DNA from: Norana najaformis
Taxonomy: Eukaryota > Annelida > Clitellata > Crassiclitellata > Hormogastridae
Reading direction: 5' to 3'
Assembly (NCBI GenBank): GCA_964023275.1
Contig: OZ029921.1
Coordinates: 13,645,806 to 13,709,805 of the forward strand
DNA length: 64,000 nt
The position numbers and the translations under genes were made by a program. Each line of letters begins with the position of its first letter. Within the stretch, counting starts at the first letter, position 1. Of the stretch, positions 35,008 to 46,470 are shown one piece after another. Below the pieces are notes generated by a model that saw only the letters and a program-made list of their open reading frames with translations, was not told the DNA's origin and made no database searches.

Positions 35008-35785
35008 TATTCTTTATTAACCAATAGCTAATCGCACATCGGTTTACAAGTATTTAAGAACACAAGAAAACTTAATATTCATACAACATCCTGACAATAA
35101 AACATTTACGCGTTAAATTGTCAGCAGGAGAAATAATACGATCATGGGTGTGGGGCCGTAGGGAATAACTGAGGGTTTTAATTGGTGGGAGTAGCTGATG
35201 TAAGACATGATTTGGGTTGTTCAAGATTGCTTTAAAGAGACGAGCATCAGCTGTGCCACAGAGTTCATCGAACGTTGGGGAGTTCCCAGGAAGATAGCGG
35301 AGACGCACATTCTCCGCATCAAAGCCTGAAGCCGAGCTCTAGCCTGTGCCCCAGCATAGCCCCACCACACGGGAGAGGCGTACAGCATCCTGGCCAGTGT
35401 TGTGGCTCGGACAACGTCGTAGAGCCGAGGGCCAGTTAGGCCATGTGCTACAAGAATTCGTATGGCATATAAAGACTGACGCGCCTGACTATGAATCCGA
35501 TCAATATGAGAATTAAAATTTAACATCCTCGATATGGTAACACCCAATATTGTCATCTCTGGTACCCTGGTTAAACCGGGAATCACATTAGGTAAAATTA
35601 TCTGCTGATTTCTCATTCTAGGCCGGTGAATTATCATTTCACATGTCTTTTTATGATTAAGTTTTAAGTTACACTTATCCGCCCAAAGGGCAACGTGGTC
35701 CAGTTCAGCCTGAACCATCAAGCTATTGCAGGATGGTACAAGAAGGTAACTGTCATCAGCGTATTTAAATAACCTATTGTTGGGT
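35008..35785 (-). mobile_element. CR1/L2-group LINE, RT catalytic motif to 3' end
   Basis: Minus strand: the fragment begins just before the catalytic motif (FKYADDSYLLVPSC, about 35770), then LDHVALWADKCNLKLNHKK, PEMTILGVTISRMLNF, YAIRILVAHGL and LYASPVWWGY, all in one frame to 35221. A second frame (35072-35308) continues with RLRYLPGNSPTFDELCG and VLHQLLPP, the usual C-terminus. One frame change near 35221-35308 separates the two. The 3' end runs into the AAGT tail. Fairly young because most of the frame is open; 5' truncated, as is usual for LINE insertions. Confidence 0.85.
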
Positions 35786-35994
35786 AATTACTTTTAATGT
35801 ACTATGCCGTCTCCCTCTCAGCTTTAATATAACCTACCAAAAACATTTCCGGTGTGATACGGAAGTGCATAAAACTTAAGCTATTTCTTCTAAAAACAAA
35901 ATAATAATTGCCTCAACAGTCTTCTACATACATAAAAAGCTGTGACTCTGCCTCCCATAGAACCACTACTTTGCCCCTCCCCATTCATTATGGG
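35786..35994. other. No recognisable gene
   Basis: AT-rich flank of the LINE, nothing seen. Confidence 0.4.
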
Positions 35995-36095
35995 CTACAC
36001 GGTCCGTGCACGGAACTTGAAACGCCTTGGCACCAAATCAAACGTACAGCGGTGGTGAATGATCTTACCCGGTAAATTCATTAAAAATGAGCAGA
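35995..36095 (+). mobile_element. tRNA-derived SINE copy, 3' part
   Basis: The plus strand has GTCCGTGCACGGAACTTG, AGCGGTGGTGAATGATC and TTACCCGGTAAATTCATTAA, aligning with 20400-20540 in the opposite orientation. Confidence 0.55.
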
Positions 36096-36344
36096 GACGA
36101 GGCCATTCGGTAGCTACAGAAAAACGTATATATTTCCATGTATTATGCCTATTATGGCTGTGTAATATTCGTAGATAGGCCTCGACTTCTAACTATAGCT
36201 TACAATTGAAATGCTTAGGAGCACCGAATGTATGTACCGTTCGAACGACCTGCAGGCATCGTGGCCTAGTTAAGTCCGTCTGATTTGAACAGTTCTTTGC
36301 ATCGCTAAACTGCAGGTCAGATTGTCCATAAATCGAAATCGTGA

Positions 36345-36485
36345 ACTCGAGATTTCGACAGCATCCAACAAAAGCTAAGTCGCTGGAACCAGCTTATTCA
36401 CAGGCGCTCAGTCAAAACAAAATCGATAAGCAAGAAGGGTTTGGATCCAGGTCAAGATCCAAGAGTCAGGCAGGCAGGCAGGCAG
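36345..36485 (-). mobile_element. Dispersed repeat family A (SINE or LINE tail)
   Basis: Member of a family with copies at 36345, 40097, 43514, 49450, 50621 and 52726. Conserved blocks are ACCAGCTTATTCACAGGCGC, TCAGTCAAAACAAAATCGAT and GATCCAAGAGTCAGGCAG. This copy ends in a short GGCA run. Confidence 0.75.
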
Positions 36486-36829
36486 TCAGCTGGGTGGTGT
36501 TTGGAATTGGAACTGCAGGATAGATAAGGGTAAGATAGATAATTAATACAAGATAGCTAAATAATTAACTTCTGCCTCTTTTGGCGGCTGCATTTCGCTA
36601 TGCATCGGAACTACGTGATCATAGGGTCGACCAACAAATAGCCTACTATAAAATACTTCATTAAAATTGCATGAGCAGCGATGCAGAGTTCCCTGACAAC
36701 TAACAAAATCACTGAATTACCTACTCTGCACCAGTTCACAACCAGAATAAGACTTACACTATTTCTGTAAATTGCGTGAACTGCTAAACAGTTTAAATTA
36801 CTCATCACGTTTGAATTATCTACCTATCT

Positions 36830-37165
36830 GCCTGCTTGCCTGCATGTCTGTAGTTATGTGTATGTATGTCTGTAAGCCTGTGTATGTCATTCTAACTGTT
36901 TGCTTGTTTGTCTCTATGTCTGTGTGCATCCTTCTCTGCCTATCTGTCTGTTTCTGTCTATCCTTCTACCTATGTGTGTGTCCTTGTGGCTGTTTGTGTC
37001 TATGTGTCTCTCTGTCGTCTATGTCTGTCTATATGTCTTGCTTTGATGTGTCTGTTTTATATGTGCGTGTTTTTGTCTGTCTGTCTGCCTATCATCTTGT
37101 ATGTCTCTGCGTCTGGCTTTGTGTAGATATGTGTACCCCTCTGCTGACTGTCTATCTGTCTATTC
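36830..37165. repeat. Degenerate TGTC/TCTG/TATG microsatellite
   Basis: Over 300 bases of drifted tetranucleotide units. The Cys/Val/Leu-rich open frames across it are artefacts. Confidence 0.85.
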
Positions 37166-37406
37166 GCCATCGTCTTCTTCTTCTTCTGGTGGTGGTGGTG
37201 TTTTTGCTGCTGCTACTAATGCCGGCTCATAATTCGATGACAGAAAACAGGTCATGTCCATCAGTTTCCTGTCTCTGTGTTCATTCGACTTCATAAGAAA
37301 CAAACCAGAAGGCCTTATTGATTTACAGCCCGATGAATCTTTCCCGAAGCAGGTCCCACCACACGGAAGGAAGGAGGGATGGAGTTTTGGTTCATAAGTC
37401 CCTTGT

Positions 37407-38760
37407 TTAGGAGGAGGGAGGGAGGGAGGAAAAGACAAGAAGGAATGTAGTAGTATCAGCGGGAACAGCTTTTCTGTTTGCCTCAACAACTTGGAGGAGA
37501 AACTGTTTCTCTTCCTCATCATTTGCCAGGAGGCTGTTGAATTCTTCAGAGCTTGACTCCACGCTCGGCTGTGTCCGTGACAACACGCAATGTCCTGATT
37601 CACTCCTTTCCATGTTGATACTCTGCGTTCTCACTCCACTCGTCAGGTGGAAGGGTGAGAAATGATTCTCTTATCTTCAGGGACTGGAGCAGCTTTGCTA
37701 TTCTGTTTGTAGCAAAATCTTCCAAGCTTGCCCCCTACTTGAGTTCGTTTGCACTGCCTGTCACATTCCGTTCCCAGGGCTCACTTGTTATGCTCTGCAC
37801 AATCTTCATCTTCTCTGTTGCCGAAATTCCTTCTGAAAACAAAGCCAGTCCCATTGTTTCATTGGAGAGCTAACAGAAGTGCTGTTGTATGACTTCCCTT
37901 GCAGCAATGCTGATCTCTGAATCAATGTTTTGATATTTTCCCAAGTCAGACCACAGCATCAAATCCTGGCCGGGGGCCTCAGCTGCAAGTGGTTTTCAGT
38001 CCATGCTTTGGTGTACAGGAGGGTGCCAAACTGCGTGAACCCATGGAGTTGAGCGTCTTTCTTCTTTGTGAGACTGAACATATCAAGTTGATCACAAAAT
38101 AGGAAGATCTTGATTTCATAAATTAATTTTACACGATGCAATGGTCGTGGCGATCTCCAATGAAGCGTAGCAGGCGGATGTCCTAAGACAACCATTGTCA
38201 GATCAATCAGCTCTTGATAATCATCTCCAATCTGATATTCTCATCCAGCCATATTACGCAGGAAAGTGATGGTCGATTCACGGAAACTTTCCGTTACAGC
38301 ATTGGGCTCCAGTCCTCCAAATTTGTCACGTGCCACACCTTCCCAAGGAGCCTTAAATCCCTTGAAGATTTGAATATTTGGGGAACTTGAAGGATCACAG
38401 CACAAAGTGAAAACCTAATCAGTGCCATCATATGGTGACGGCAAGCCAGCTACAGGAGCTCTCGACCAGTCATATTTTCCAGAAGAATACATGCTCCATT
38501 GAAGCGACCAGTGTTCACAGAAGTAGTGTCAAAGCTCACGGCTTGAACTTTTTCAGTCAACTTCCATGTCCAGTTCCAGAGGCCACCTTTGGAATGCCAA
38601 GTAGGTTATCTTTGCCATCTCCAGAAACCAGCACTTGTAGGCGGTCTACGTTTCGGATTCCAAAACTCTCAGGAAAGATTTTACCATCCCAGAGAACCAC
38701 CAAAGGATAATCTGGTACAAATTCACTCATTACTGGCACAACATGTTCCTTCCTAGCTTT
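37407..38760 (-). pseudogene. Unnamed LACRHH protein family, copy 2 (longer)
   Basis: Minus strand, 5' to 3': DYPLVVLWDGKIFPE, VDRLQVLVSG and LLGIPKVASG (38557-38739); SFDTTSVNTGRFNGACVLLE and LACRHH (about 38530-38440); SSSPNIQIFKGFKAPWEGV (about 38385); DDYQELIDLTMVVLGHPP (about 38220); KKDAQLHGFTQFGTLLYT (about 38050); and a C-terminal TDTAERGVKL block with FNSLLANDEEEKQFLLQVV (37570-37470). The blocks match copy 1 in order. The two DxT/DG aspartates could belong to an RNase H-like fold, but that is a guess. The gene is broken in several places. No terminal repeats were found. Confidence 0.65.
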
Positions 38761-38889
38761 CTTTCATACCCTGTGGATATAGACAAGGATGTAGATCACA
38801 AGCACCAATCAGAAACACTTGGCTATTCAAGCGTGTTGATGTCGATGCCATTGAAGAACACCTAAATATCTTAAAATGTTCAAATTGAA
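38761..38889. other. Spacer between the LACRHH copy and a LINE
   Basis: Nothing recognisable. Confidence 0.4.
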
Positions 38890-39195
38890 TAGTTATTATT
38901 TTGCTCTCTTAATCAAGCCGGTTGCTGATCAACCTGGTCGACAGAGATTACGATCGGCGACACGTGGTCAACTCATTGTACCGCTTTCTCCTACGTCTGC
39001 TCGGGCGGCCGCGCCTTCTCCACCGTGGGGCAGTCTCTCTGGAACACTCTTCCACCACACATCCGATTCCTTGCCTGTTCAACAGTTCAAGAAACATTTT
39101 CTGCCCGTCTCAAGACGTTCCTATTAATAGACCGTTAGATAGCCGTCCTGCAGCGCCTTTGTGAGTTACTTAAAAGGCGCTTTATAAATTTAGTG
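38890..39195 (+). mobile_element. L2-like LINE C-terminal fragment and 3' end
   Basis: The plus strand has an RLRSATRGQLIVPLSPTSA block, a WGSLSGTLF-like version of WNSLP-IR, and FKKHFLPVSRRSY. It is followed by GGCGCTTTATAAATTTAGTG, the usual 3' end signature of L2-like LINEs in this window, and a CATA run. Old, with frame changes. Confidence 0.65.
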
Positions 39196-40096
39196 ATACA
39201 TACACACATACACAGTGGGACAATAATTTCTGCATATAAGAAAATTTTGTTAACATAAACACATAATAGACTAGTTGCCAACTGTTACAAAGAACAAATA
39301 ATCCTGAAGCATTTTTAAAAGTTCATAACGAATTGACAGCTTATGTTGGAGCAATGATCAAGTGCCAAATGAGCAAATGCTTTTTATTCATTTCAGCAAG
39401 AAGTCTGAATAGTTGAGTAGATCTGATTAAGAAGGATTTTGTCAATACAGGTGTGCTGCTTGCTTTATAAGTTAAAAACTGTGTAAGTAGTGTAGCATAG
39501 AAAGCGGTGAAAATTCTTGCTCATTCTCACTTGTTAAAGTAGCGTAACCCGAACTGTTCATAAGCTAGATTCAAGATGAACACGGTCTCTGCTAGAAGTT
39601 CTAAAACTAAATTCTAGCAAAACGACAAAAGACATACTGCTAAACTAAACTGTTTTAATCGCAGTTCAGCAACTGCTGTTATGCTGCATTACAAGGTAAG
39701 GAGGACCAGCCAACAGAATCTGCAAGACATGTCAGCAAGACCTCAGATATGTCAGCAGAAAGAAACGCCATAGATCTGGTTTACAAAGGTGTAGAAGCAT
39801 AGAAGACCTGGGACCCACACTGCATCTCAGCTCTAGAACGATCTCCCTCCTGAATTTTGCAAATTCTCCGTTCCTGTTCCTTCTGCCGTTCATCCACCAT
39901 CATCTATTTCAAACCCCTCTATCTATTACTTCCAACGCATCTATCTATTACTCTGATCCATCCAATTCGTCGCTTTCCCATTTCTCTCGGCCTAAACACA
40001 ACACACCGTAGCAGCTTCTCTGTCACGTCTCTCTGGTCTTCTGGAAACCGGATTTTCTTCTCCAAACGATGTCTGTGGCCAAACCCTCTGACTTGA
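39196..40096. other. No recognisable gene
   Basis: AT-rich. The open frame at 39857-40096 has no recognisable motif. Confidence 0.4.
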
Positions 40097-40180
40097 CGCA
40101 GCGCTCATGAATAAGCTGGTCAGATGCGCTTAGCTTTAAGTAGCGCTTTAGAAATTTTCGAGATTACGAATACGATTACC
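40097..40180 (+). mobile_element. Dispersed repeat family A, 3' end
   Basis: Carries GCGCTCATGAATAAGCTGGT and the GCGCTTTAGAAAT end followed by ATTACGAATACGATTACC, matching the 52726-52880 copy in the same orientation. Confidence 0.6.
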
Positions 40181-40369
40181 TATTTACTTCCTGTACGCTG
40201 TATCTAAACGCAGAAGTTTGGAAGGGATCAGACCATGTGCATGTTAGGTGTTGCTGAGGCACTTCAAATATTCCGATCGCTCCCAAACGTTTACAGGGTG
40301 GAGACCTTTATTTCAATCAAATCCAATCCGAACTGATCCGATATAATCTAATCTCTTTTCATTTAATCT

Positions 40370-40640
40370 CTTCACATTCGTGGAATTAGACGCTCTAGTC
40401 CCATGGCTACACAAGTTTTGCTGCATGGCTAATGCACTCGTTTCCAGCCGTCTTGATCATTGTAACTCTGTGGTGTTTCGTGTCTCAAAGCAAATTTGTC
40501 AAAGTTACAGAGTTCAGAACTCATTGGTTAGGGTATTACAGATACATATAAATATTACCCTAGTTCTTAAATCCTTGGATCGGTTTCCTGTGGAGCAGAG
40601 AACTGATTACAAATTGTAATTATAATAGGACATTTATAAA
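40370..40640 (+). mobile_element. L2-like LINE thumb fragment
   Basis: The plus strand reads ANALVSSRLDHCNSVVF, VQNSLVRVLQ and LKSLDRFPVEQRTDYKL, the SRLDYCN ... VQNSAAR ... LHWLPV-xR-xYK blocks of L2-type LINEs, in one open frame (40380-40619). Truncated at both ends. Confidence 0.75.
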
Positions 40641-41835
40641 AGCGCCACTTCAAGAATAAACTCATCATGGGCGCTCCCGACCCAAACCAGTGAGACCGCT
40701 GTCAAATACAGACTTCAGGTGATTGCAAACTGCGGAATGGACAAACTGAGGAGATCGAGCCGCAGCTCTCGGGAAAGGCGATTGAAGCTGGTAGGTCCAA
40801 CATAGGTAAAGCTTCTAGACTGAGCTGTGCAGTTTGCATACGAGGGAAAGTCAGGAGTCCAAGGGAGGCCTAGAACCAAGGAGACCGAAGTACAGAAGTC
40901 CCTAAGGTATGACGGGGCAGAGCCAACGAGACAATTACGCAGAAGGGATAGGATTTTGAACTGAATACGTTGCTGAATGGGGAGCCAGTGCAAAGTGTCC
41001 CTCATAAAGGAAGTTGTATGGCCATACCTAGGGACACCTCCCATAACACGGGCAGCTGCCTGAGAACAGACTGAAGCTTGGAAATAGTAGCTTGTGAGAG
41101 TCCAGCAAAGATAGCGTTAGGAAAGTCCACCCTGGTGCAGATAAGGGCGTGAATTAGAATAGCAATGGCATGAAATGAGAGGAAGCGGCGGATGGTACGA
41201 AGCTGGCGCATCTGGTAAAAGCATGAGCGGCAGATTTTGTTATCATGATCAGTCAAGGAGAGTTCCCGGTCCAGGACAACTCCAAGATCACGGACTGTGG
41301 AACAGAATAGAATGCCCGGAAACCTCTGGCGTAAGGATAAGGAATCGATCTTAGCCAGCTGAGCACGACCACCAAGCCAGATGAACTGGGTCTTACTACA
41401 GTTCATCCAAAGAGACAGGCACATCCTCTGGGCCATGAGCGAAGACCTTGAGTGTCGTCTGCGTACTGATGGACAGCAACACCCATGGGAAGGAGAACCC
41501 ATGTCAGGTCGGCAGTGTACAGATTGCAAAGGAGAGGGGCCAAGACAGATGCCTGAGGGAGGCTAAACGGAATAAGGGACCAGGCGGAATGTGTGGGCCC
41601 AAAGACAACAGAGTGGGAGCGGTCCGAGAGGAATGATTGAAACCAAAGAAGGGCAGTATCAGTAATGCCAAAAGATTTCTCCAGACGCTCCAAAAGGATA
41701 AAGTGACTCACAGTGTCAAAAGCAGAGCTAACACCATAAAGGCAAGAAAGGTAACCGCTCCACCCTCCAAAGACGTCGGCCAGGAAACGTGTAATAAGTG
41801 ATTCAGTAGAGTGGAACTTCCTAAATCCAGATTAC
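40641..41835 (-). mobile_element. L2-like LINE, RT to 3' end
   Basis: Minus strand: RKFHSTESLITRFL (about 41815), SSAFDTVSHFILLERLEKSF (about 41700), SFLSDRSHSVVFG, the LPQASVLAPLLCNLY block, the catalytic VHQYADDTQ (about 41455), CSKTQFIWLGG, VRDLGVVLDRELSL, LICTRVDFPNAIFAG, LHWLPIQQRIQFKI (about 40985) and NRLSRELRLDLLSL (about 40760). The fragment lies in three overlapping frames (41403-41711, 41002-41529, 40715-41044). It is the most complete RT in the window. The endonuclease and ORF1 are missing. Confidence 0.88.
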
Positions 41836-41949
41836 AAAATCGGTGTAATACCTATTAGACTCAGTTTGAGGTTCTTAAAACGCACTATTTTAAGTGCCTT
41901 GCTACACTGATACAAGACACTGCGTGCATTCCGGTTAGCAGCACTGCCT

Positions 41950-42240
41950 TCAACATGTGCTTACTCCTCAGACCTATCATTACTTCACTAGGTCCTCTGA
42001 CTGTCTTTCTATTGCCACGTCTTTCTCCGTTGCTAAACCTAGGTGTTGGAATTCACTTTCACAATCTGCTCGCTCTGCTGTTTCCTTGGTTCTCGACTCT
42101 TATCGACTTCGTTCTCGACCTAAGACGTTTTGCTTCATCGTGCTCATCCTCCTTAGGCTGTCTTTCTGTCTCACTGGACTCTCTCTTCTTCTGGCTGGAA
42201 TTAGTCCCTCCTAGGGAAGGGGTTAGCCACACGGATCCTT
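41950..42240 (+). mobile_element. L2-like LINE C-terminal fragment
   Basis: The plus strand reads SFSVAKPRCWNSLSQSARSA followed by LRSRPKTFCF in an open frame at 41957-42214, the AFSVAGPRLWNSLP ... FK-LKT-LF block. The overlapping frame at 41955-42296 is a shadow. Confidence 0.7.
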
Positions 42241-42272
42241 CTTTTCCATTTGTTTCTATCTCCAGTATCTTC

Positions 42273-42480
42273 CTACTTCAATCTGAGGAGCTTTAGCTCT
42301 TGCTGAATCATTTCTCCCCATCTCTTCTTTCGTCTTCCCCGACTGCGGCGTCCGTAAACCTCTGCTCTCATGATTCTGTAAATGCAGTTTTCCTCCTCTC
42401 TCCTCATCACATGACCATACCATCTCAACGTGGCTTTCTGTCTCACTGGACTGACTCTTGGAATTAACCAGATTGCCAAT
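42273..42480 (-). mobile_element. RTE-like LINE C-terminal fragment
   Basis: An open frame on the minus strand reads RQKATLRWYGHVMRREEEN and YGRRSRGRRKKRWGEMIQQE, the WYGHV-R ... GRR-RGR-KKRW-D block that closes many LINE ORF2 proteins. Confidence 0.75.
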
Positions 42481-42574
42481 CTGTTTTGAGTGCCATCGAT
42501 TGATGTCTAGTGCATTAGTATAATAACGCTATAGAAGTTATAAGAATAGATTAGATCTAATAAAAGCTCATCTC

Positions 42575-42645
42575 ATGACTTCTACAGCGCCGTTGCATTA
42601 TGAATAAGGCATTAATCAATGATCGTTTCAAGTGAACCCCATGTA
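42575..42645 (-). mobile_element. LINE 3' end fragment
   Basis: GACTTCTACAGCGCCGTT, an AAGGCATTAATCAATGATCG block and TTTCAAGTGAACCCC align with 8378-8432, the 3' end of the RTE-like LINE. Confidence 0.5.
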
Positions 42646-43358
42646 AGAATTGAGATGAACCGTCTGCATCCTTTCCTCCCTGCCCCCTCAGGGCTCCCTT
42701 GCTGGCGAAAGGCAAAACGACATTTCCATGCACTCCAGTTAATTAATGTTTCTTCAGACAACATAAATTTATATAGCACCACTGTATATATTGTTCCACC
42801 AACGACGAATGCCATGTTTTCTCCGTGTAATGGTTTATTGCAGTGGTTGATGTGTTATGGGAAACAACATCCACCGTTTAGCTATGAATAATCATACAGA
42901 CCTACATATGTATATATACATAAATGTGAAGAGATAATATATGCAGATTCCATGGTCTGCTAGGACCCGCGCGTGCGATGCTACACAATGGGTCAGCTGA
43001 GGCAGCAGCTAAGTAGACGAAGGCGTTTTATTTATGAAGCGCAGACCGTCAGCTGCCCTTCATAAATAGGACCGCATGCAGTCAGTAGGCCCTATACATG
43101 CCGCTTACCACAGTGGCATCCCGCGGGAAATTTTGGAGAAGGTAGTTGGCGAATCGCTTCGATTGCCACATATCACCACATACTGTGTACATTACATCTG
43201 ATTACATTAAACGACACTAGAAAGGTTTTCAGTAGATTAAAGCTTTCTTGAATATGCTGGTGTTCTCCGTAACTCAAGAAAACGGTTTCTTCTCAAAGAA
43301 CCGAACTGCTTGTGAAATTCATATGCACCATATATATTTATATTTATATTTAGTGTTA
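42646..43358. other. No recognisable gene
   Basis: Short frames at 42612-42815 and 42619-42891 are without motifs. Nothing else seen before the target-site duplication of the P-like element. Confidence 0.4.
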
Positions 43359-43513
43359 CTAATACCAAAGATCTTAGAGTCTTAGACTAAGATATGACAC
43401 TTCCTATCTCCGCTGTGTATTCGGCCTGGTGGTGGTCAAATGTATGCAAACCGTGGCGCCACGTAGTGATTGGATTGATAGCTTCTTAGCAAAGATAGAC
43501 TCGGTATTTCACT

Positions 43514-43665
43514 AATCGTAGTTCCAAGATTTCTACAGCGCCCAACGAAAGCCGCGCCGTGGGGACCAGCTTATTCACAGGCGCTCAGTCAAAACAAAAT
43601 CGATAGGCAAAAGGGTTCGGTTCCGGGCCAAGATCCAAGAGTCAGGCAGAGAGACAGCGTGGAGT
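43514..43665 (-). mobile_element. Dispersed repeat family A, inserted in the P-like element
   Basis: Carries ACAGCGCCCAACGAAAGC, ACCAGCTTATTCACAGGCGC, TCAGTCAAAACAAAATCGAT and GATCCAAGAGTCAGGCAG. It lies between the left inverted repeat and the coding region of the P-like element, so it inserted after the transposon arrived. Confidence 0.75.
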
Positions 43666-44233
43666 CAGGCAGACAAATAATGTAGCCGATAGGTAAGCTC
43701 TCTCGGCCTGAAATTTGGATATACAAGTAAAGTTAATTTTTTTATTGCAAATAAAATTCACTCATAGTTTATAAAATTCAAATATACATAATTAACAACA
43801 TTAACACTGAACTACGTGTATGCAGCTGATCAGTGTTACACAAAGATCTTAGGTATCACATTTATCTTCAGTAAAGAAATAATGTCAACAATAAAGCCTC
43901 AGAAGTCTATATCCATGACCAAACCAACAGAAGGCAGACAAATCAAAAAAATAAATTGAAAATGCAAAATTTTCTTTGCTTTACGACTGCGCTTAATCTT
44001 AAGTTTGCAGGAGTTTTGAAGTTGTTGGTTAAGAATTTTGATCTTACTGTGGATTCGAAATGTCATGTACAATTTCATCATGTATTTCAGCCGGGCACCA
44101 CATGTTGCTGATCCACATGCAGCAATAACTAAATTCTTTTAGGCTTATAAGCATAGACGTTTTAATATACCAGAACTATGCTGCAATTTGTCAAATGAAT
44201 TCTGAAACAGTTTTTCCAACTCCCTGGTGAAAG

Positions 44234-45100
44234 CTAAAAAGGCCATGGATGGGTAACTAAACAACCAGTGTCTGTAAATGCCTTTAGCTGTAAGAAAGGA
44301 AACTGAGGATTAGACAAGTGTACACTTGTGTACAAATCACTGCATGTTTGGCACATGCCAGATCCATCATTAAAGCCACACTTTCTTAAGATATAGCCAC
44401 TCATATATGCCAAGACATTGTCAACCTCCAGTGGCAAATCAGGAATATCTGATATATCTTGTAAGTCAAAGTCATCTTCACATGTCATTTCACAAGTGAT
44501 CACATGATCAATATGTGAAGCAGAAGCATAGAGTTCATCATCATGTAATCTGGACTTCAAAAGATTCGACAATGACGATATATCTATAAGCACATCATCT
44601 ATATCATTTTTTCACAGTTTCATTCAGAATTATCAATAAAAAATTTATCAACAGCGATATATCTAAAACTGGAACAAAATTCTGTGACATCAGGATTGTC
44701 CAGGTGTCCTCCACAACCACGGATCGTTGAAAAAAATGCTCAATGCAGTCCTGGTTTAACCGAGATGTCAACAAGAACTTATATTTGTTCTCTGCATATA
44801 GATTTTTCCACAGTTCAAAAATAAACTTTAATGTAGGCTAATCTGCCAGCTTAAAATTCAGGGCAGTACCTTCTTTGATCTGGCAGGTTTTAAGTCTTGC
44901 AAGTAAGCCTTGGAAGAACACATCATGACCGCTGCCATTAGAAACCGCAAGTCCCATGGGGAACTCTTTATTGTTCAGCTATAACAAGTTTATAAGATTT
45001 TCTGCTTTGATAAAATACAGACATTGCAAACACTTTTTCATTAACTGTCCAACATCTACCTTGTTTGGAAACAAGACCCATATTGATCTGTGTCTTCAAT
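44234..45100 (-). pseudogene. P-type transposase, central and C-terminal part
   Basis: Minus strand: KQGRCWTVNEKVFAMSVFYQ (about 45075), a KFLLTSRLNQDCIEHFFSTI block followed by RGCGGHLDNPDVTEF (about 44780-44690), and an open frame at 44234-44593 with DNVLAYMSGYILRKCGF and CQTCSDLY. These are landmarks of P-element/THAP9 transposases: the SRLNQDC-ENFFS-IR-GG-DNP segment lies in the catalytic region and YMSGYI-RK ... C-xx-C is the C-terminal block. Stops and frame changes separate the pieces, so no functional transposase is made. Confidence 0.85.
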
Positions 45101-45154
45101 TTAAATTATCGTATGACTGTAGTTAATTTTCTATTGTCGCCTGAACTTATGTAC

Positions 45155-45224
45155 AGTGCCCTTTCCTTCGGCCTCGGCCGTGTTACGGCGCTATAGAAAT
45201 TGTCTTATTATTATTATTATTATT
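45155..45224 (+). mobile_element. Short retroposon tail inside the P-like element
   Basis: CCTTCGGCCTCGGCCGTGTT then ACGGCGCTATAGAAATTGTC and a TTA/ATT run. GCGCTATAGAAAT followed by a simple repeat is the 3' end signature of L2-like elements here. It interrupts the transposase coding region. Confidence 0.65.
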
Positions 45225-45362
45225 CAGAAAAGAGACAGTAGATGGTGGAAGATGGTTGCAAAGTTCTGCTATCAAAAGGTCACAGGAAGTAGCTTCTTGC
45301 TTCTGTGTCAAGACACTGTTGCATTTTGATGTACTTTGATCCTTTCCTGTCTGTCTCCTCAG

Positions 45363-45850
45363 TCAAGTTCGTAGTCTGACAATTTCATTCTTAAGTTTCT
45401 TCTTGTCTGAACATTTACATGACGACCTCGTGGAGCAACCTTCAGACTGGTCACTTAGAAGTTCCAGGTTAGCAGATGATGAAATAGGCAAAACACTATT
45501 GACAGCCACAGCTGCAGAAAGAGACTCTTCCACAGCAAGAACTTCATCACTGTCCTTGTGTTCGTTAGGAACGTTTTTGAGCAGCCGCAGTTTGCTGCTT
45601 TTGACAGAAACATTCAACTTTGGTGTACGCCTGATAATGTGTCGTCGTTTTTGTGTGATCGATGATGGCTTGTTTGAAATATCAAACAGTGTTGGAAATG
45701 CATTCCATATAAGCTTGTCATGTTTGGTGTTCATGAACTGTGAATCTTCGAAATGCCTACTGCACAGTCGGAAGGTTTTGTTCAGCACTTCAACACTTTT
45801 GCAGTCCAGGTCCGAACGCCGCGTGTTGACTCTCCAATTCTTTCACCTGT
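45363..45850 (-). pseudogene. THAP domain C-terminal half and linker of the P-type transposase
   Basis: The minus strand reads RRSDLDCKSVEVLNKTFRLC, then SRHFEDSQF and NAFPTLFD. These supply the C-x2-H zinc ligands (CSRH) and the AVPTLF-like box of the THAP domain. The linker that follows is rich in Ser and Lys. The N-terminal half lies on a separate exon at 46370-46470, joined by a probable intron with the donor GAAAG/GTATGT. Confidence 0.85.
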
Positions 45851-46371
45851 TCTCATTTAATAAAATAGTAACAGCAGATAACTATTAATTTTCTAGAATA
45901 AAATGTTGCCGGGCAAGTTACAGCATAAGCAAAATTTACATATTGATACGACATGGAAACAACCTATGGAGGAAATAAGTCCAGAAGAGATGCATTCTTA
46001 GACAAGATCTGAAAGCCAGAACAGACTTGGCATAAAGAACGTTTGCCGGTCGCCAACATCTCAAGTGATATATTTGGTTGAGAAACCGACAAAGAAACGT
46101 TTTCCAATGTTTCTAAATAGCATTTGTTTGTGGGCCCCTGATCACCTATAACAGCTTTATGAGTGAAAAGCCTGAGCGGTGACTGATAGAGAAGCGTGAT
46201 GTATTCGGGATTTTCTATACCGATAGTATGGCCACGACCCTATCCATCTTTCAATGGATCTATCGGGTGTGATGTGATGTATGTTGTGTGTATCATCGAC
46301 AGCAGTCATCGAACATTTTATAATATAGTTTATACGTTACTTTGTACATACCTTTCGGCATCTTTCGGAAA

Positions 46372-46470
46372 TCTAAATAGCGAAATCTTTTGCGCATTGT
46401 ACGTCGTTACGCTGCAATTAATCGCAGCACAACAGATCCCTCCTGGCTTCGAAGCCATGTTTACAAACTC
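46372..46470 (-). pseudogene. THAP domain N-terminal exon of the P-type transposase
   Basis: Reads MASKPGGICCAAINCSVTTY then ISLFRFPKDAER on the minus strand: the C-x4-C zinc ligands and the FRFPKD box of THAP domains. A consensus splice donor (AG/GTATGT) follows directly. Introns in the transposase gene are known for P elements. Confidence 0.85.
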
